Shown: positions 35,895 to 45,252, counted from the stretch's first letter. The stretch is 57,906 bases of DNA from an uncultured Verrucomicrobiales bacterium (GCA_937944055.1 CALDZJ010000016.1:1-57906), one strand, 5' to 3'. The notes: generated by a model not told the origin, from the letters alone. A program made the numbers and translations.

Positions 35895-36275
35895 TTACTT
35901 ACAATTCGTGCCGTCCAGCGCGGGATCATAGCTGGGCTTCTTTCCCTCCTCGCTCGGCTCAAATGAGGTTCCACATCCGCAAGAGCGGGAGGCATTTGGA
36001 TTAAAGATTTTAAAGCCCCGGTCTGAGAGCTCATCTGCAAAATCCACCGTGCAACCCTCCAGAAAATCAAAAGAATCATGCGCCACAATAAAGCGTGTCC
36101 CATTTAGATTGATCACCTCATCACCCTCCTCAGCCTCAGCAATCCGCATGGTGTAAGCGAGGCCGGCGCACCCACCGCGCTCGACTCCCAGTCGGAGGCC
36201 GCTGCCCTCTGGTGCATTCTTAGAAGCCAGAAGCGCAGAGAGCTCAGTGGCAGCTTTTTCGGTGACCGTGATCAT
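35895..36275 (-). CDS. erpA: A-type iron-sulfur cluster carrier (ErpA/IscA/SufA)
   Basis: 126 residues of the HesB/IscA family, which carries [2Fe-2S] or [4Fe-4S] clusters to target enzymes. The three cluster cysteines are in RGGCAGLAY and the SCGCGTSF motif; the family's FVxH-like and IFNPNASRSCGC segments are present. A C-terminal tail of about 20 residues with an extra Cys (GTNCK) extends beyond the usual end. It heads the minus-strand run with the two genes that follow it. Which of the three family names applies cannot be decided by eye. Confidence 0.9.
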   Translation of the reverse strand: MITVTEKAATELSALLASKNAPEGSGLRLGVERGGCAGLAYTMRIAEAEEGDEVINLNGTRFIVAHDSFDFLEGCTVDFADELSDRGFKIFNPNASRSCGCGTSFEPSEEGKKPSYDPALDGTNCK

Positions 36276-36436
36276 ATCCTTGTAGGAGGAAGCTAGGAGG
36301 AGAGGGGGCTTTTTTCCAGAGTTCTTTTTTCTCCCTGCACCAGCGAGCGCACAGACTCAGCCCCTTCAGCCCCATAGAGGGAAGAGACTCATGACTGAGA
36401 GATTGCCAAAGGGGGTGAATTTGAAGAGAATGCGAC

Positions 36437-38128
36437 GTGAAGTTCTTGTTTCTCCCTCTTTTTTTATGTCATGCCTTTTTTTCTAGCGTGTGGGCTGAGG
36501 AATTTAAGGTGGAGGAGGTGATTCACCCGATTGTGGCTCAGTTGCCTGCGCCGAAGGTGATGGAGGGATTTGGAGAGGGATTCATGGCGATTTCTACGAA
36601 TTCAGATGAGGCGGCGAAGCATGTTGCGCAGGGGATGGGGCAGCTGAATGGTTCTTGGGACTTTGAGGCGTATCGTCATTTTGTGGAGGCGGCGAAGCTG
36701 GATCCCGATTGTTTGATGGCGTATTGGGGGATTACGATGAGTCTGGCGGGGAGTCAGCATGAGTTTTTTGACGAGCGAAAGAGGGCGGTGGATCGGATGC
36801 TGGATCTTATGGAGTGGGCGCAGCGAGAAGGAGTGGAGAGGTGGACTGAGATTGAGCGGGGTTACGCACAGGCGGCCGGGCGTCTTTTGACGGAGGGGGC
36901 CAAGGGAGCCGGGGAGACCTTCGCACTGCTTGCTGAGAGGTTTCCAAATGATGTGCAGGCGCGGCTTTTTTCTGAGTTTTTAAAGCGGGATGGCTTTGAT
37001 GAATTTGGCAAGCCCCGCATCGGTCAGCAGCGGGCTGGGGAGGCGATTTTTGAGATTTTAGAGCGGAATCCTGAGAATCTAGCCGTGATGTCATTTTGGG
37101 TGACGAGCCAGACGGAGGGGCCACTAAAGCACCCGAAATTGCGAACGGATGTGTTGCCGGTGGCGCGGAAATTAGTGCGGCTGCATCCGGGATATGCTCC
37201 GTTTTATCTGATGCTGACTCATGCCGAGGCGCACTGTGGAAATGCGGCTTTGGCGATTGAGGCGGCGGAGAAGGCGGCGGAGCTCTATACGAAGTATATG
37301 ACAGAGGAGAAGGTCCCGCTTTACGATTGTGAGGGCTGGGTGCGGGCGAAGGTTTATTTGGTCAATCTCCATGAGTCGAAGGGGGATCATGCGAAGGCGG
37401 TGGAGCTGGCCACGGAGTTGGGAAAAATCCGGCTGCGTAAGGAGCGGATTTTTTCCCGTGGGGCGGGCCTACTTCTGTGGGAGGGGCGGAGTGCGGGAGC
37501 CCGCTTGATGATGGGGCGGAGTGATAAAGAGTCCTTCTATGCTGGGCAAAAAATGTTGGAAATCTTGCCAGAGGATCAGTGGTTTAAGGAGGAGTCCTTT
37601 GCGATCTACTATCGTGATTGCTTGGCTTTCTACTTGGGGATCCGGGTGGCTTTGAGCGTAAAAGATACGGAGAGTGCGCAGGGGCTTTATACGAAGTTTG
37701 TGGAGCGGGTGGTGGCCTTGAGGCAGCGCGCTAAGGTGGCACAAAAGACGAGTTCTTATGCGAGTTGGCGGCGAGCCACGCGGACGCTCGGCTTGGCGAG
37801 CTATGAGTTAAAAGGGATGCTTGCAGCCTTGGAGCCAGAGCCTACCAAGAGTACGGCGGTGAATTGGTTTCGCGGCGCGATCGACCGCCAGCATTGGTCG
37901 GCGAATCTTTTGCCGCCAGCGCTTGCTTACCCGATGCAGCTCCGCCTTGGCGATTTCTACATGGGGCAGGGCGAGTTTAAGAAAGCGGGAAGAGCTTACC
38001 GTGAGGGTTTAGAGGTCCGGCCGAATCATCTCGCCACTTTGAAGGGCTATCAGGGGGCTCTTTCTAAGCTAGGGAAGGCTGAGGACGCGGCCGTGTTGTC
38101 GAAGCGGATCGAGGCAGTGACCCGTTAA
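36437..38128 (+). CDS. Exported tetratricopeptide-repeat protein
   Basis: 563 residues with a signal peptide (MKFLFLPLFLCHAFFSSVWA). The mature protein is made of helical repeats: HFVEAAKLDPDCLMAYWGI near the N-terminus, a second typical repeat NAALAIEAAEKAAELY, and a clear pair at the end (MGQGEFKKAGRAYREGLEVRPNHLATL). Start SMART-like TPR patterns suggest a scaffold for other proteins in the periplasm. No enzymatic motif is visible. It stands alone, divergent from the Fe-S carrier gene. Confidence 0.75.
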   Translation: MKFLFLPLFLCHAFFSSVWAEEFKVEEVIHPIVAQLPAPKVMEGFGEGFMAISTNSDEAAKHVAQGMGQLNGSWDFEAYRHFVEAAKLDPDCLMAYWGITMSLAGSQHEFFDERKRAVDRMLDLMEWAQREGVERWTEIERGYAQAAGRLLTEGAKGAGETFALLAERFPNDVQARLFSEFLKRDGFDEFGKPRIGQQRAGEAIFEILERNPENLAVMSFWVTSQTEGPLKHPKLRTDVLPVARKLVRLHPGYAPFYLMLTHAEAHCGNAALAIEAAEKAAELYTKYMTEEKVPLYDCEGWVRAKVYLVNLHESKGDHAKAVELATELGKIRLRKERIFSRGAGLLLWEGRSAGARLMMGRSDKESFYAGQKMLEILPEDQWFKEESFAIYYRDCLAFYLGIRVALSVKDTESAQGLYTKFVERVVALRQRAKVAQKTSSYASWRRATRTLGLASYELKGMLAALEPEPTKSTAVNWFRGAIDRQHWSANLLPPALAYPMQLRLGDFYMGQGEFKKAGRAYREGLEVRPNHLATLKGYQGALSKLGKAEDAAVLSKRIEAVTR

Positions 38129-38166
38129 AAGGGGGGACTCCCTTAAGGGGACGCGGGTGAGAGGAT

Positions 38167-38883
38167 TTAACTCCCGAGGTCGATGATGATGGTATCGCCA
38201 GCTTGGATGTCTGGGTAGCCATCTGGGGAGTATCCGTGGGGCTTCATGGTGGCGACGTATTCACCGCTCTCGTCAAGGCGGTCGATCACGATTTTACCAA
38301 TGATGCCGGTATTACGGCGGACCGCGAGGATGCGGCCGGGTTGGAAATTACTGCTCTGTGTGGGGGTGAAGATGACGACGGCATTTTCTTTACTAGCAGA
38401 GGTGACGGTCCCCATTGTGAGGGCGTTTTTCACGCGAAAGGCGGCCATGCGTTGCTCGTCTTGGTTTTCTTTTTTCTCTTCAAAGATCTCTTCGTTTTCT
38501 TTTTCAAGGGTGGTCTTGTCCATGGCGAGCTCTGCTTTCTCGCTTTCGAGGGCATCAATCTTTTCCTGCTGAGATTGTATGATGGCCTGCATGTCAGCGG
38601 AGATGGGCGCGGGCTCAGGTTCTACCATTTTGGTGGGTTCTGGAGTGGGTGTGGGGGTGGTAACGGGGGGGAGGATCGGAGCGGGGTTCGCCATGGCACG
38701 GAGGCGGGCGATTTCAAAGGCCCGTTCTTCTGCGTCGAGCTTCGCAAGTTTTGCGCGGAGTTCGGCGACTTCTTCCTTATCAGAGTCACTGGAGCGGCTT
38801 TGCGTAAAATTGCCGAAGGAAAGGGCAAAGCCCACGACGAGAAGGAGAGACGTCGTTCCTAGGAGAAGGTTCGTGGTGTTCAT
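38167..38883 (-). CDS. Membrane-anchored coiled-coil protein of unknown function
   Basis: 238 residues. One N-terminal membrane helix (about 5-25), a charged coiled coil (35-65), a Pro/Thr-rich linker (70-95), a second coiled coil (105-145), then a small beta-rich C-terminal domain (about 150-238: FRVKNALTMGTVTSAS, FQPGRILAVRRNTGIIGKI, DIQAGDTIII). The layout resembles MreC-like or similar envelope spacer proteins, but no family can be named. Convergent with the TPR gene. Confidence 0.65.
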   Translation of the reverse strand: MNTTNLLLGTTSLLLVVGFALSFGNFTQSRSSDSDKEEVAELRAKLAKLDAEERAFEIARLRAMANPAPILPPVTTPTPTPEPTKMVEPEPAPISADMQAIIQSQQEKIDALESEKAELAMDKTTLEKENEEIFEEKKENQDEQRMAAFRVKNALTMGTVTSASKENAVVIFTPTQSSNFQPGRILAVRRNTGIIGKIVIDRLDESGEYVATMKPHGYSPDGYPDIQAGDTIIIDLGS

Positions 38884-38986
38884 GGATGTGGTCTGGATAG
38901 TAGGAGTGAAAGAGAGACTTTGTCAAAAACGGATCTTTCTATTGTATCATTCTTGCAGGATGGGCTTAGGAGGATAAGATGAGAAC

Positions 38987-39730
38987 ATGTTAAGCACTTT
39001 TGATTTTCTGGCGATGGCCCCTTCTGGGGGGAGTTTTTTCGGGATTCCGATGCTCTATTTTTTGATTTTAGGAGGATCGATGTTGGTGAGTTGGTTGGTG
39101 AGTTCTAAGTTAAAGAGCCGCTTTCGTGAGCATTCTGAGGCTCCTTTGCAGTTCTCTGGACGTGAGATTGCGGAGAAGATGCTCTCGGACGCTGGGATTC
39201 ATGACGTGAAGGTGATTAGCACTCCGGGACGCCTGACTGATCATTATAATCCGAGCGATAAGACGGTGAACTTGAGTGAGTCCGTTTACAATATGAGAAA
39301 TGTTGCGGCGGCGGCGGTGGCCGCGCATGAGTGCGGTCACGCGGTGCAGCATGCGAAGGCTTATGCGTGGCTGACTTTCCGCTCAAAGATGGTTCCCATG
39401 ACTCAGCTTGCCTCGAAGCTCATGAATGTCATTTTTATGATTTCGATTGTGGGGATGTTCGCCCTCCAGATTCCGGGTTTGCTATGGATCGTGGTGGCCT
39501 GTTTGGCCGTCACCTCGCTCTTCGCGGTGGTGACCTTGCCGGTCGAGTTTGATGCGAGTAAGCGTGCTCTGGCTTGGATGGAGGGAAGCGGGATTGCGGG
39601 ATCGATGGATCAGGGCCGAGCGAGAAATGCTCTCTTTTGGGCTGCGATGACGTATATGGTGGCTGCGATTTCTTCTTTGGCGTGGTTAGCGTACTATCTC
39701 TTCAGACTCCTCGGCCAGGGGGATGATTAA
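38987..39730 (+). CDS. Zinc metallopeptidase, YugP family
   Basis: 247-residue membrane protein with the zinc site AAHECGHAVQHAKAY (HExxH variant) and several membrane helices before and after it. LTDHYNPSDKTVNLSESVYN is the conserved block just before the active site, and LPVEFDASKRALAWM the one after it. The family (PF04298) is common in bacteria; its substrates are unknown. The stop codon shares one base with the ATG of the next gene. Confidence 0.93.
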   Translation: MLSTFDFLAMAPSGGSFFGIPMLYFLILGGSMLVSWLVSSKLKSRFREHSEAPLQFSGREIAEKMLSDAGIHDVKVISTPGRLTDHYNPSDKTVNLSESVYNMRNVAAAAVAAHECGHAVQHAKAYAWLTFRSKMVPMTQLASKLMNVIFMISIVGMFALQIPGLLWIVVACLAVTSLFAVVTLPVEFDASKRALAWMEGSGIAGSMDQGRARNALFWAAMTYMVAAISSLAWLAYYLFRLLGQGDD

Positions 39731-40038
39731 TGGATTTTACCGAGATTGATCGGGAGGATTTCCGCAATCTCCTGAGTGAGATTGCGGGGGCTTACATGCC
39801 TTTTGGTAAATTTGGGCCGAAGGATTATCCTCCGCGTGGGGTTCCGCTGACTGATTTACCGCCGGAGTATCTCACTTGGTTTCAGGAGCGCGGCTGGCCT
39901 CAGGGGAGGCTGGGCGAGCTGATGGAGATGGTTTGTGAGATTAAGGCGACGGGGGCGGATCAAGTCTTCGAGCCGCTGCGGCGGGCGCGCGGGGGGAGGG
40001 TCTCGGTCAGGAAACGGCGACCAGAGACGGATTTCTAA
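39730..40038 (+). CDS. DUF3820-like small protein
   Basis: 102 residues. AYMPFGKFGPKDYPPRGVPLTDLPPEYLTWFQERGWPQGRLGELM fits the DUF3820 pattern (putative quorum-sensing-regulated virulence factor family), a small domain also found beside exonuclease domains. Its ATG overlaps the stop codon of the YugP gene by one base, so the two are translationally coupled. Its last four bases overlap the stop codon of the convergent EEP gene. Confidence 0.7.
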   Translation: MDFTEIDREDFRNLLSEIAGAYMPFGKFGPKDYPPRGVPLTDLPPEYLTWFQERGWPQGRLGELMEMVCEIKATGADQVFEPLRRARGGRVSVRKRRPETDF

Positions 40039-41042
40039 TTTCGGAAGACGAAATCGGCGACAAGGAGACGGTGATCTGAGTTGCCGCCTTTAAAGGCACG
40101 CGCGCGGACGGGGACAAGTTTGTCTGAGCCGTAGATATGATCGATACGGAGTAGGGGGAGGGCGCGGTGGTAGGTATTGGCCCAGCCGGTGCCGACTTCT
40201 GAGAAGGCATTGATGAATTCTGGCTCGAGGATGCGGTAAACGACGTCATTGGCGGGGGCGTTAAAGTCTCCTGCGACGAGGGTGGGAACACGGGGGAAGG
40301 AGCTTTGTTGTTTTAGGATGCCGAGGGCGTAGAAGAGCTCGATCTGGCGGAGGCGGCGGTTTTCGCTATGTTCTTGCCAGCATTTACGATCGAAGAAGCG
40401 GAGATTAGTGGCGGCGGGTTGGAGGTGGAGGTTGAGGAGTTGCACGCTACGGCCATTTGGGAGCTCGGCGAGGAGAATTTGGCTCCGGTATTTGGGGATT
40501 TTAATTTCGTTCATTAGGGTGCCGCGAACGATGATTGCACAGCCTTTTGAGGGGGCGAAGCGGTAGTCTCCTGCGCCGTTAAAAAGTTGGTCGATGAGTT
40601 GCTTAAGGAGGTAGTTATGTGGGACTTCTTGGAGGAAGATGATGTCTGGTTTGAAGCCGCGAATGGCTTCCACGGGGTTGGCGGAGCGGGCGCAATTATA
40701 GGTGATGACGCGCAGGACCTGGCTGCCGGCATGAGGCTCTGGCGCTGAGTGGGTAAGCGGTTCAATGCCGATCCGTCCGAGCGAGCGCGCCTCGTCTGAG
40801 AGGGTGAGGATGGTAAAGGTCCACACGAGGACGAGGGTGAGAGAAAAGCGGGCGCGGTAGAAGATGAAGGAGAAGGCGGCGAGGAAGAGGCCAAAGGAGC
40901 CCCAAAGCCAGATGGGGAAGACGGTGAAGGCCGCGAAGGGTGCGGGGAGGCGGATATAGAGGATGAGGGTGAAGAGGTGCAGGAGGAGTGAGAGGCCGAG
41001 GAGGGCCATCGGGAGAGGGTGCCATGGGCGGCGGTAAATCAT
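40035..41042 (-). CDS. Endonuclease/exonuclease/phosphatase (EEP) family membrane protein
   Basis: 335 residues. Three membrane helices (about 10-100) precede an EEP domain: VITYNCARS with the Asn, IIFLQEVP with the metal Glu, VAGDFNAPAND with the Asp-x-Asn and GGNSDHRLLVAD with the terminal Ser-Asp-His. Such proteins cleave phosphodiesters in DNA, phospholipids or small molecules; with the anchor, the domain is probably periplasmic. It is 11 bases downstream of dnaX on the same strand. Confidence 0.87.
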   Translation of the reverse strand: MIYRRPWHPLPMALLGLSLLLHLFTLILYIRLPAPFAAFTVFPIWLWGSFGLFLAAFSFIFYRARFSLTLVLVWTFTILTLSDEARSLGRIGIEPLTHSAPEPHAGSQVLRVITYNCARSANPVEAIRGFKPDIIFLQEVPHNYLLKQLIDQLFNGAGDYRFAPSKGCAIIVRGTLMNEIKIPKYRSQILLAELPNGRSVQLLNLHLQPAATNLRFFDRKCWQEHSENRRLRQIELFYALGILKQQSSFPRVPTLVAGDFNAPANDVVYRILEPEFINAFSEVGTGWANTYHRALPLLRIDHIYGSDKLVPVRARAFKGGNSDHRLLVADFVFRN

Positions 41043-41053
41043 GGGTGGAGAGG

Positions 41054-42574
41054 CTAGGTGATCAGCCGCCCTTTGAAGACTTTTAGGGCCTCGATGATGA
41101 GGGGGTCCTGATGGAAGTCGCTCGCTGGAGCGGCGGTGTTTTCTTGGTCTGAGGGGGCTTCTTCTGCGGGAGTCGCAGCCTTATCTGCGGGCGCGGGGTT
41201 CAGGGTGACAGGCTGTGCTTCTGGTTCTGGGGCGCTCTCTGGAGCATTGGCGATGAGATTATCAATCGTGGAAAGTTTGGGGTCCTCAGCGGGAGGGCTG
41301 GCTGTTTTTTCTGCTGCGGGAGGAGGGCTGGCTGGGGGAGCGGGAGTGTTTGCGGGAGTGGGAGTGCTTGGTGTTTCAGGTGGGGGCGTGGCAGCAGGTG
41401 GGGGTGAGGGTGAACTTTGTAGGGCTGTGTTCAGTTCAGCGGGGTCTGCCTTGCCAATGGCGGAGATGACATCGCTGAGGCGGATTTCTTGGAGGTTCTG
41501 AACTGCCTTTAAGGCGGCGATCTCGAGGTGGAGGCGTTTGTTGGAGGCCCATTTCATGCGGCTTTCTGCTTCTGAGAAAGTATCGATCACGGCGAGGAGG
41601 CGATCGGGCTTCAGCGAGGCGGAGGCATTTGTGAGGTCCGTCCAAAGCGCTTCAGGGAAGCCCTCGCGGCCAGCGGAGGGATCGAGCTGGGCTACGACGA
41701 GGGCGCGGATGCCGCTGACCACTTCGCCGAGGAGCTGGGAGAGGTCTTTGCCTTTTTCGAACTGTTCTAGAATGACGGCGAGAAGCTGAGCCGGGTTTTT
41801 TTGAAGGATGCCGAGGAGGAGGGAGGCTACGGTTTCTCGTGAGGTGAAGCCGAAGATGTCTAGGACATTGGCTTCGGTGATTTCATTGCCACAAAAGGCG
41901 ACGAGCTGATCGAGCATCGATTGGGCGTCTCGCATGCCGCCATCGGCCCCTTTCGCGATGGCCCAAGCGGCGGAGTCATCCAGTTTTACGGACTCTTCAG
42001 AGGCGATGTGCTGGAGGTGACTTGCGATGATCTCGGTGGGGATGGGGCGGAGGTCAAAGCGCTGGCAGCGTGAGATGATGGTGGGGAGAATCTTGTTCGG
42101 CTCGGTGGTGGCAAAGATGAATTTGACGTGCGGAGGGGGCTCTTCGAGTGTTTTGAGGAGGGCGTTGAAGGCGCCGGTGGTGAGCATGTGGACCTCGTCA
42201 ATGTAGATGATGCGGAAGCGACTGGAGGCGGGCGCAAAGCCTACGCTTTCTAGGAGGGAGCGGACTTCATCTACTTTATTGTTAGAGGCGCCATCGATTT
42301 CTAGGACATCAAGAGAACGGCCTTCCGCGATTTCGATGCAGAGGGGATCATCTGGGTCGAAGTCGATAGAGGGGCCGCCGGGGCAGTTAAGGGCCTTTGA
42401 AAAAATGCGGGAGGTCGAGGTCTTGCCGGTGCCGCGTGGACCTACGAAGAGGTAGGCGTGGGCAAGGCGATCTTGCTCGATGGCGTTACGCAAGGTTTGC
42501 ACGACGTGGTCTTGGCCTAAGACGTCGGCAAAAGTGCGGGGGCGGTATTTTCTGGCAAAAACCTGATAGCTCAC
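41054..42574 (-). CDS. dnaX: DNA polymerase III subunit gamma/tau
   Basis: 506-residue clamp-loader ATPase. The N-terminus is the standard YQVFARKYRPRTFADVLGQDHVVQTL, Walker A GPRGTGKTSTSRIFSKALNC, Walker B YIDEVHMLTTGAFNALLKTLEEPP, sensor 1 ATTEPNKILPTIISRCQRFDL. The zinc-binding loop after Walker A keeps only two of the four usual cysteines. Domains II and III follow to about residue 370, then a Pro/Ala-rich linker and a short C-terminal region. No slippery run for a programmed frameshift was noticed. recR and ybaB, frequent neighbours, are absent here. Confidence 0.97.
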   Translation of the reverse strand: MSYQVFARKYRPRTFADVLGQDHVVQTLRNAIEQDRLAHAYLFVGPRGTGKTSTSRIFSKALNCPGGPSIDFDPDDPLCIEIAEGRSLDVLEIDGASNNKVDEVRSLLESVGFAPASSRFRIIYIDEVHMLTTGAFNALLKTLEEPPPHVKFIFATTEPNKILPTIISRCQRFDLRPIPTEIIASHLQHIASEESVKLDDSAAWAIAKGADGGMRDAQSMLDQLVAFCGNEITEANVLDIFGFTSRETVASLLLGILQKNPAQLLAVILEQFEKGKDLSQLLGEVVSGIRALVVAQLDPSAGREGFPEALWTDLTNASASLKPDRLLAVIDTFSEAESRMKWASNKRLHLEIAALKAVQNLQEIRLSDVISAIGKADPAELNTALQSSPSPPPAATPPPETPSTPTPANTPAPPASPPPAAEKTASPPAEDPKLSTIDNLIANAPESAPEPEAQPVTLNPAPADKAATPAEEAPSDQENTAAPASDFHQDPLIIEALKVFKGRLIT

Positions 42575-42638
42575 GGGGGGATTGTAGGGATGAATGAGGG
42601 TTTGTCAGTGCCGAGTTTTGGAAATACGTTTCGCGCCG

Positions 42639-43097
42639 ATGAGTTCTGAGAAGGAGCAGCAATATGCGAAGTGCCGGGAGCGGGCGGTGGCCCTCTGTGA
42701 GGGTGAGCGTGATGTGATCGCGAAGATGGCCTCACTGGTGGGCGTCTTGCATAATGAGATGGCGCAGTATTATTGGACTGGGTTTTACCGTGTGGTGGGG
42801 GGTGATTTATTGATTGGCCCCTATCAGGGAACGGTGGGCTGTGTGCATATTAAATTTGGGCGTGGGGTGTGTGGGACTGCGCTGAAGCTGGAGGAGACGC
42901 AGGTGGTTCCGGATGTCTGCAAGGTTCCGGAGCACATTGCTTGTGATTCGAGAACGCGCAGTGAAATCGTGGTGCCGGTGAGGGATGCCAGCGGGGAAAT
43001 CATCGCGGTTCTGGATGTTGACTCCACGGAGGAGGGCACCTTTGATGAGGTGGATCAAAGGGAGCTGGAGCGTATGGTGGCTGAGATTTTTTCTTAA
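42639..43097 (+). CDS. msrC: Free methionine-(R)-sulfoxide reductase (GAF domain)
   Basis: 152 residues forming one GAF domain. YYWTGFYRV, LLIGPYQGTVGCVHIKFGRGVCGTA and VPDVCKVPEHIACDSRTRSEIVVPV hold the three cysteines used by fRMsr to reduce free methionine-R-sulfoxide, and VLDVDSTEEGTFDEVD closes the domain. The frame is open further upstream, but the ATG at 42639 matches the family start. It is divergent from dnaX. Confidence 0.92.
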   Translation: MSSEKEQQYAKCRERAVALCEGERDVIAKMASLVGVLHNEMAQYYWTGFYRVVGGDLLIGPYQGTVGCVHIKFGRGVCGTALKLEETQVVPDVCKVPEHIACDSRTRSEIVVPVRDASGEIIAVLDVDSTEEGTFDEVDQRELERMVAEIFS

Positions 43098-43159
43098 AAA
43101 ATCCTCCACGCGTCCGGGTCCGGACTTCGATTGTGTTTTCCTTTTCTCTCTCCTCGTTT

Positions 43160-44653
43160 CTAGTGCGGAGGGGGAGGTGATTGGATGAGGAGGCAGCCCT
43201 CTAGTAGGGGCTGCAATACGTGGACGAATTGCTGGCCTTGGTCACGAAGGCGATCCCCGAAGCGCTGCTCGACCTGGCTTAAGACGTAGTCTAGATCGGC
43301 TCGGGCGAGGGCGTTGATCGGGCCGCGAATGGAGGCGAGGAGGAAGCAATTTTGGCCGCAGCGGACGACGGCGGTATTATTATTGGGAAGCTGGAAACTT
43401 TTGCGGAGCTCGCCCTCGTCATCGGTGAGTTCTTCTACGAGGCGGCTGAGGTCATACTTAATTTTACGCGGTGTGGCGTGGCGCGACGGATCGTGGCTGG
43501 CGTATGAGATGAGGGAATTTGATTGATAGCGGAGGAGGTAGACTTCCTCGACGCGGTAGCGATGGGTGCGCTCGAAGACGATGTCATCGTATGTGCGGCT
43601 GGTGAAAAGAGCCTTGAGCTTCCAAGAAATGCGGTCGATCAAGCTAATCTGGCCGAAGTGGTGGATGGTCTGCATCTGCTCGGCAATGGCGCGGCGAACG
43701 GTGGCCCGGAGCATGGGCTCGAGATACATGTGAAGGCCGGTCTTGGGAGCGTAGAGGGCTTTTTCGAGCGAGCTTTCCACAATGGGGAGCAGGGCCTCCA
43801 CGAGTTGTGAGTCGGTGGTATTTCTTTCGATCTCCTCGAAGCCGGGAAGGGTTTGTTGGGAGTTGGGGAAGGAGGGAGCAGTCTGGTGAGAGGTCTCTGA
43901 AGAGCGAATGGGAGTCGGCTCGGTGGGTTCCTTCTCGGGGCTTTTTTGAGAAAGTTCTTCTGGGGGGGGCTTTTCGGGATCTTTTTCGGGATTTTTTTGC
44001 GGCTCTTGTTCGAGCTGCGATGGAGTGGTGATGAAGGGGTCCTCGATCGGGGTGACTGGGGAGAGGGGAGCGGGCTCGCTGGGCGGAGTTGTCGGGGCGG
44101 AGAAAGAAGGAGAGTCAGCGATGGAGTTAGAAGAACTGAAGGGGTGGGTGTTTTCAGTTTTTATCTCAGGCTGAGTTTCAGGCTGCTTCTCGTTTTTGAC
44201 TGCGGGCTCTGGAGTGATTAGGGGTTCCAGAGCGAGTTGAGTGGGGGTGAGGGGCCTTGCTGGGCTGGCTTCTGCGGCGAGTGGAAGTGGGAGTGCGGGG
44301 GTGAAGGGATTCGGGACGATGGGGTCCGCAATCACGGGAGCCGGCATCGCGACGGGTGGGGCATGCATTGCAGTGGCCACTGCCTCGCTCAATTCGCCGA
44401 GTTCTCTCGGGTGCGGTAGGGAGGGTAGGCTATCGAGCCGAGTGAGGTCGGCAGGGTCTTGGGCGGGTGAAGGGGAGTTTTCTAAAAAGGCGGGTAGCTC
44501 GGTCTCAAAGGTGGTAGGGGTGAAGGGCGAGGGAGGGGCGGAAGGGGCGCTACAAGATGAGGGCATGGTGTTCCCTGAGAGAAGCTCGGTAATACGGGGG
44601 AAGGAGGCGTATCTCTCGGGCTGGTCGAGGCTGCTTTTCGCTGAGTCGGTCAT
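43160..44653 (-). CDS. Proline-rich protein with C-terminal domain resembling OmpA-family sensor proteins
   Basis: About 497 residues. The first 270 are low-complexity Pro/Ser/Glu-rich. The C-terminal 220 form a folded part: LVEALLPIVESSLEKALYAPK, MLRATVRRAIAEQMQTIHHFGQISLIDRISWKLKALF, YDDIVFERTHRYRVEEVYLLRYQSNSLISYAS. The order of a lipid/OMP-like helix, a W-K-L-E/K-A-type helix and a yRVEqVyLi strand with a small GAF- or roadblock-like sensor recalls the middle part of a group of large OmpA-family proteins, but no OmpA peptidoglycan-binding domain is present. It ends the minus-strand run that begins with the coiled-coil gene at 45252. The ATG at 44653 is preferred over the TTG at 44659. Confidence 0.55.
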   Translation of the reverse strand: MTDSAKSSLDQPERYASFPRITELLSGNTMPSSCSAPSAPPSPFTPTTFETELPAFLENSPSPAQDPADLTRLDSLPSLPHPRELGELSEAVATAMHAPPVAMPAPVIADPIVPNPFTPALPLPLAAEASPARPLTPTQLALEPLITPEPAVKNEKQPETQPEIKTENTHPFSSSNSIADSPSFSAPTTPPSEPAPLSPVTPIEDPFITTPSQLEQEPQKNPEKDPEKPPPEELSQKSPEKEPTEPTPIRSSETSHQTAPSFPNSQQTLPGFEEIERNTTDSQLVEALLPIVESSLEKALYAPKTGLHMYLEPMLRATVRRAIAEQMQTIHHFGQISLIDRISWKLKALFTSRTYDDIVFERTHRYRVEEVYLLRYQSNSLISYASHDPSRHATPRKIKYDLSRLVEELTDDEGELRKSFQLPNNNTAVVRCGQNCFLLASIRGPINALARADLDYVLSQVEQRFGDRLRDQGQQFVHVLQPLLEGCLLIQSPPPPH

Positions 44654-44712
44654 CTGCAAAGGGGGGAGAAGTCTTGGAGGGAGAGCTGGTGGCTGATCTT
44701 TCGGCTCGAATT

Positions 44713-45252
44713 CTAAGCGAAGTAGGCCTCACTTGTTTCTCCGTCATTTTGAGCTGGCGGCCTGGTGGCGGCGCTGACGGCAGTGGCGAGGCGGGTGAAA
44801 CGTTCGCTGAGTTCACTACGGTCTGCTTTGCTGAAGTTTAGATCATGAACTTCCTCGTTAAATTCGCCTTTCAGCTTGGCGAGCTCTTTTTCCAGATGAG
44901 AGAGGATTTCGCGGTAACGGGCATCGATATGAGCGGCCATTTCTGAGGAAAGCTGTGCTTGCAGTGCGGTCAAGCCATTCGCGACGGATGCGGTAGGCGC
45001 GGGCTCATTGTGCGGGGGGAAATCTTTTTTTTCTAATTTTTGGACCTGAAGTTCTTCGCGCAGAGCTGTCTGCTCTTCTTTAAGGCGGGCCAGAGAAGCC
45101 TCGACTTGGGAGGGATCTTGACTGGGTGGAGATTTCTCGAGGGCGCCCTCAATGCGAGAAAGACGACCGTGCATATTTTGCAGGTCTCTTCCGATCAGGA
45201 TCTCACGGATCCTTTCAACATGCTGAGAAGGATTCAGCGGTGAGGATGTCAT
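44713..45252 (-). CDS. Coiled-coil protein, possible partner of the preceding gene
   Basis: 179 residues, almost entirely helical: an N-terminal segment HVERIREILIGRDLQNMHGRLSRIEGAL, heptad-type coiled coil (45-75 and 100-150), and a short disordered tail. The REILIGRD...L..RL phrase is the usual N-terminus of the same OmpA-family proteins whose central part is seen in the next gene, so the two genes look like a split version of one sensor. The gap to the next gene is 60 bp. Confidence 0.55.
   Translation of the reverse strand: MTSSPLNPSQHVERIREILIGRDLQNMHGRLSRIEGALEKSPPSQDPSQVEASLARLKEEQTALREELQVQKLEKKDFPPHNEPAPTASVANGLTALQAQLSSEMAAHIDARYREILSHLEKELAKLKGEFNEEVHDLNFSKADRSELSERFTRLATAVSAATRPPAQNDGETSEAYFA

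Noticed and set aside
41054-42574. Programmed frameshift site producing a short gamma form of DnaX
   Set aside because: No A-run slippery heptamer followed by a stem was noticed at the expected distance after the ATPase domain.
43112-43125. GTCCG-GGTC-CGGAC hairpin as terminator after msrC
   Set aside because: The stem is only 5 bp and the following T-rich stretch is interrupted; not strong enough to call a terminator.
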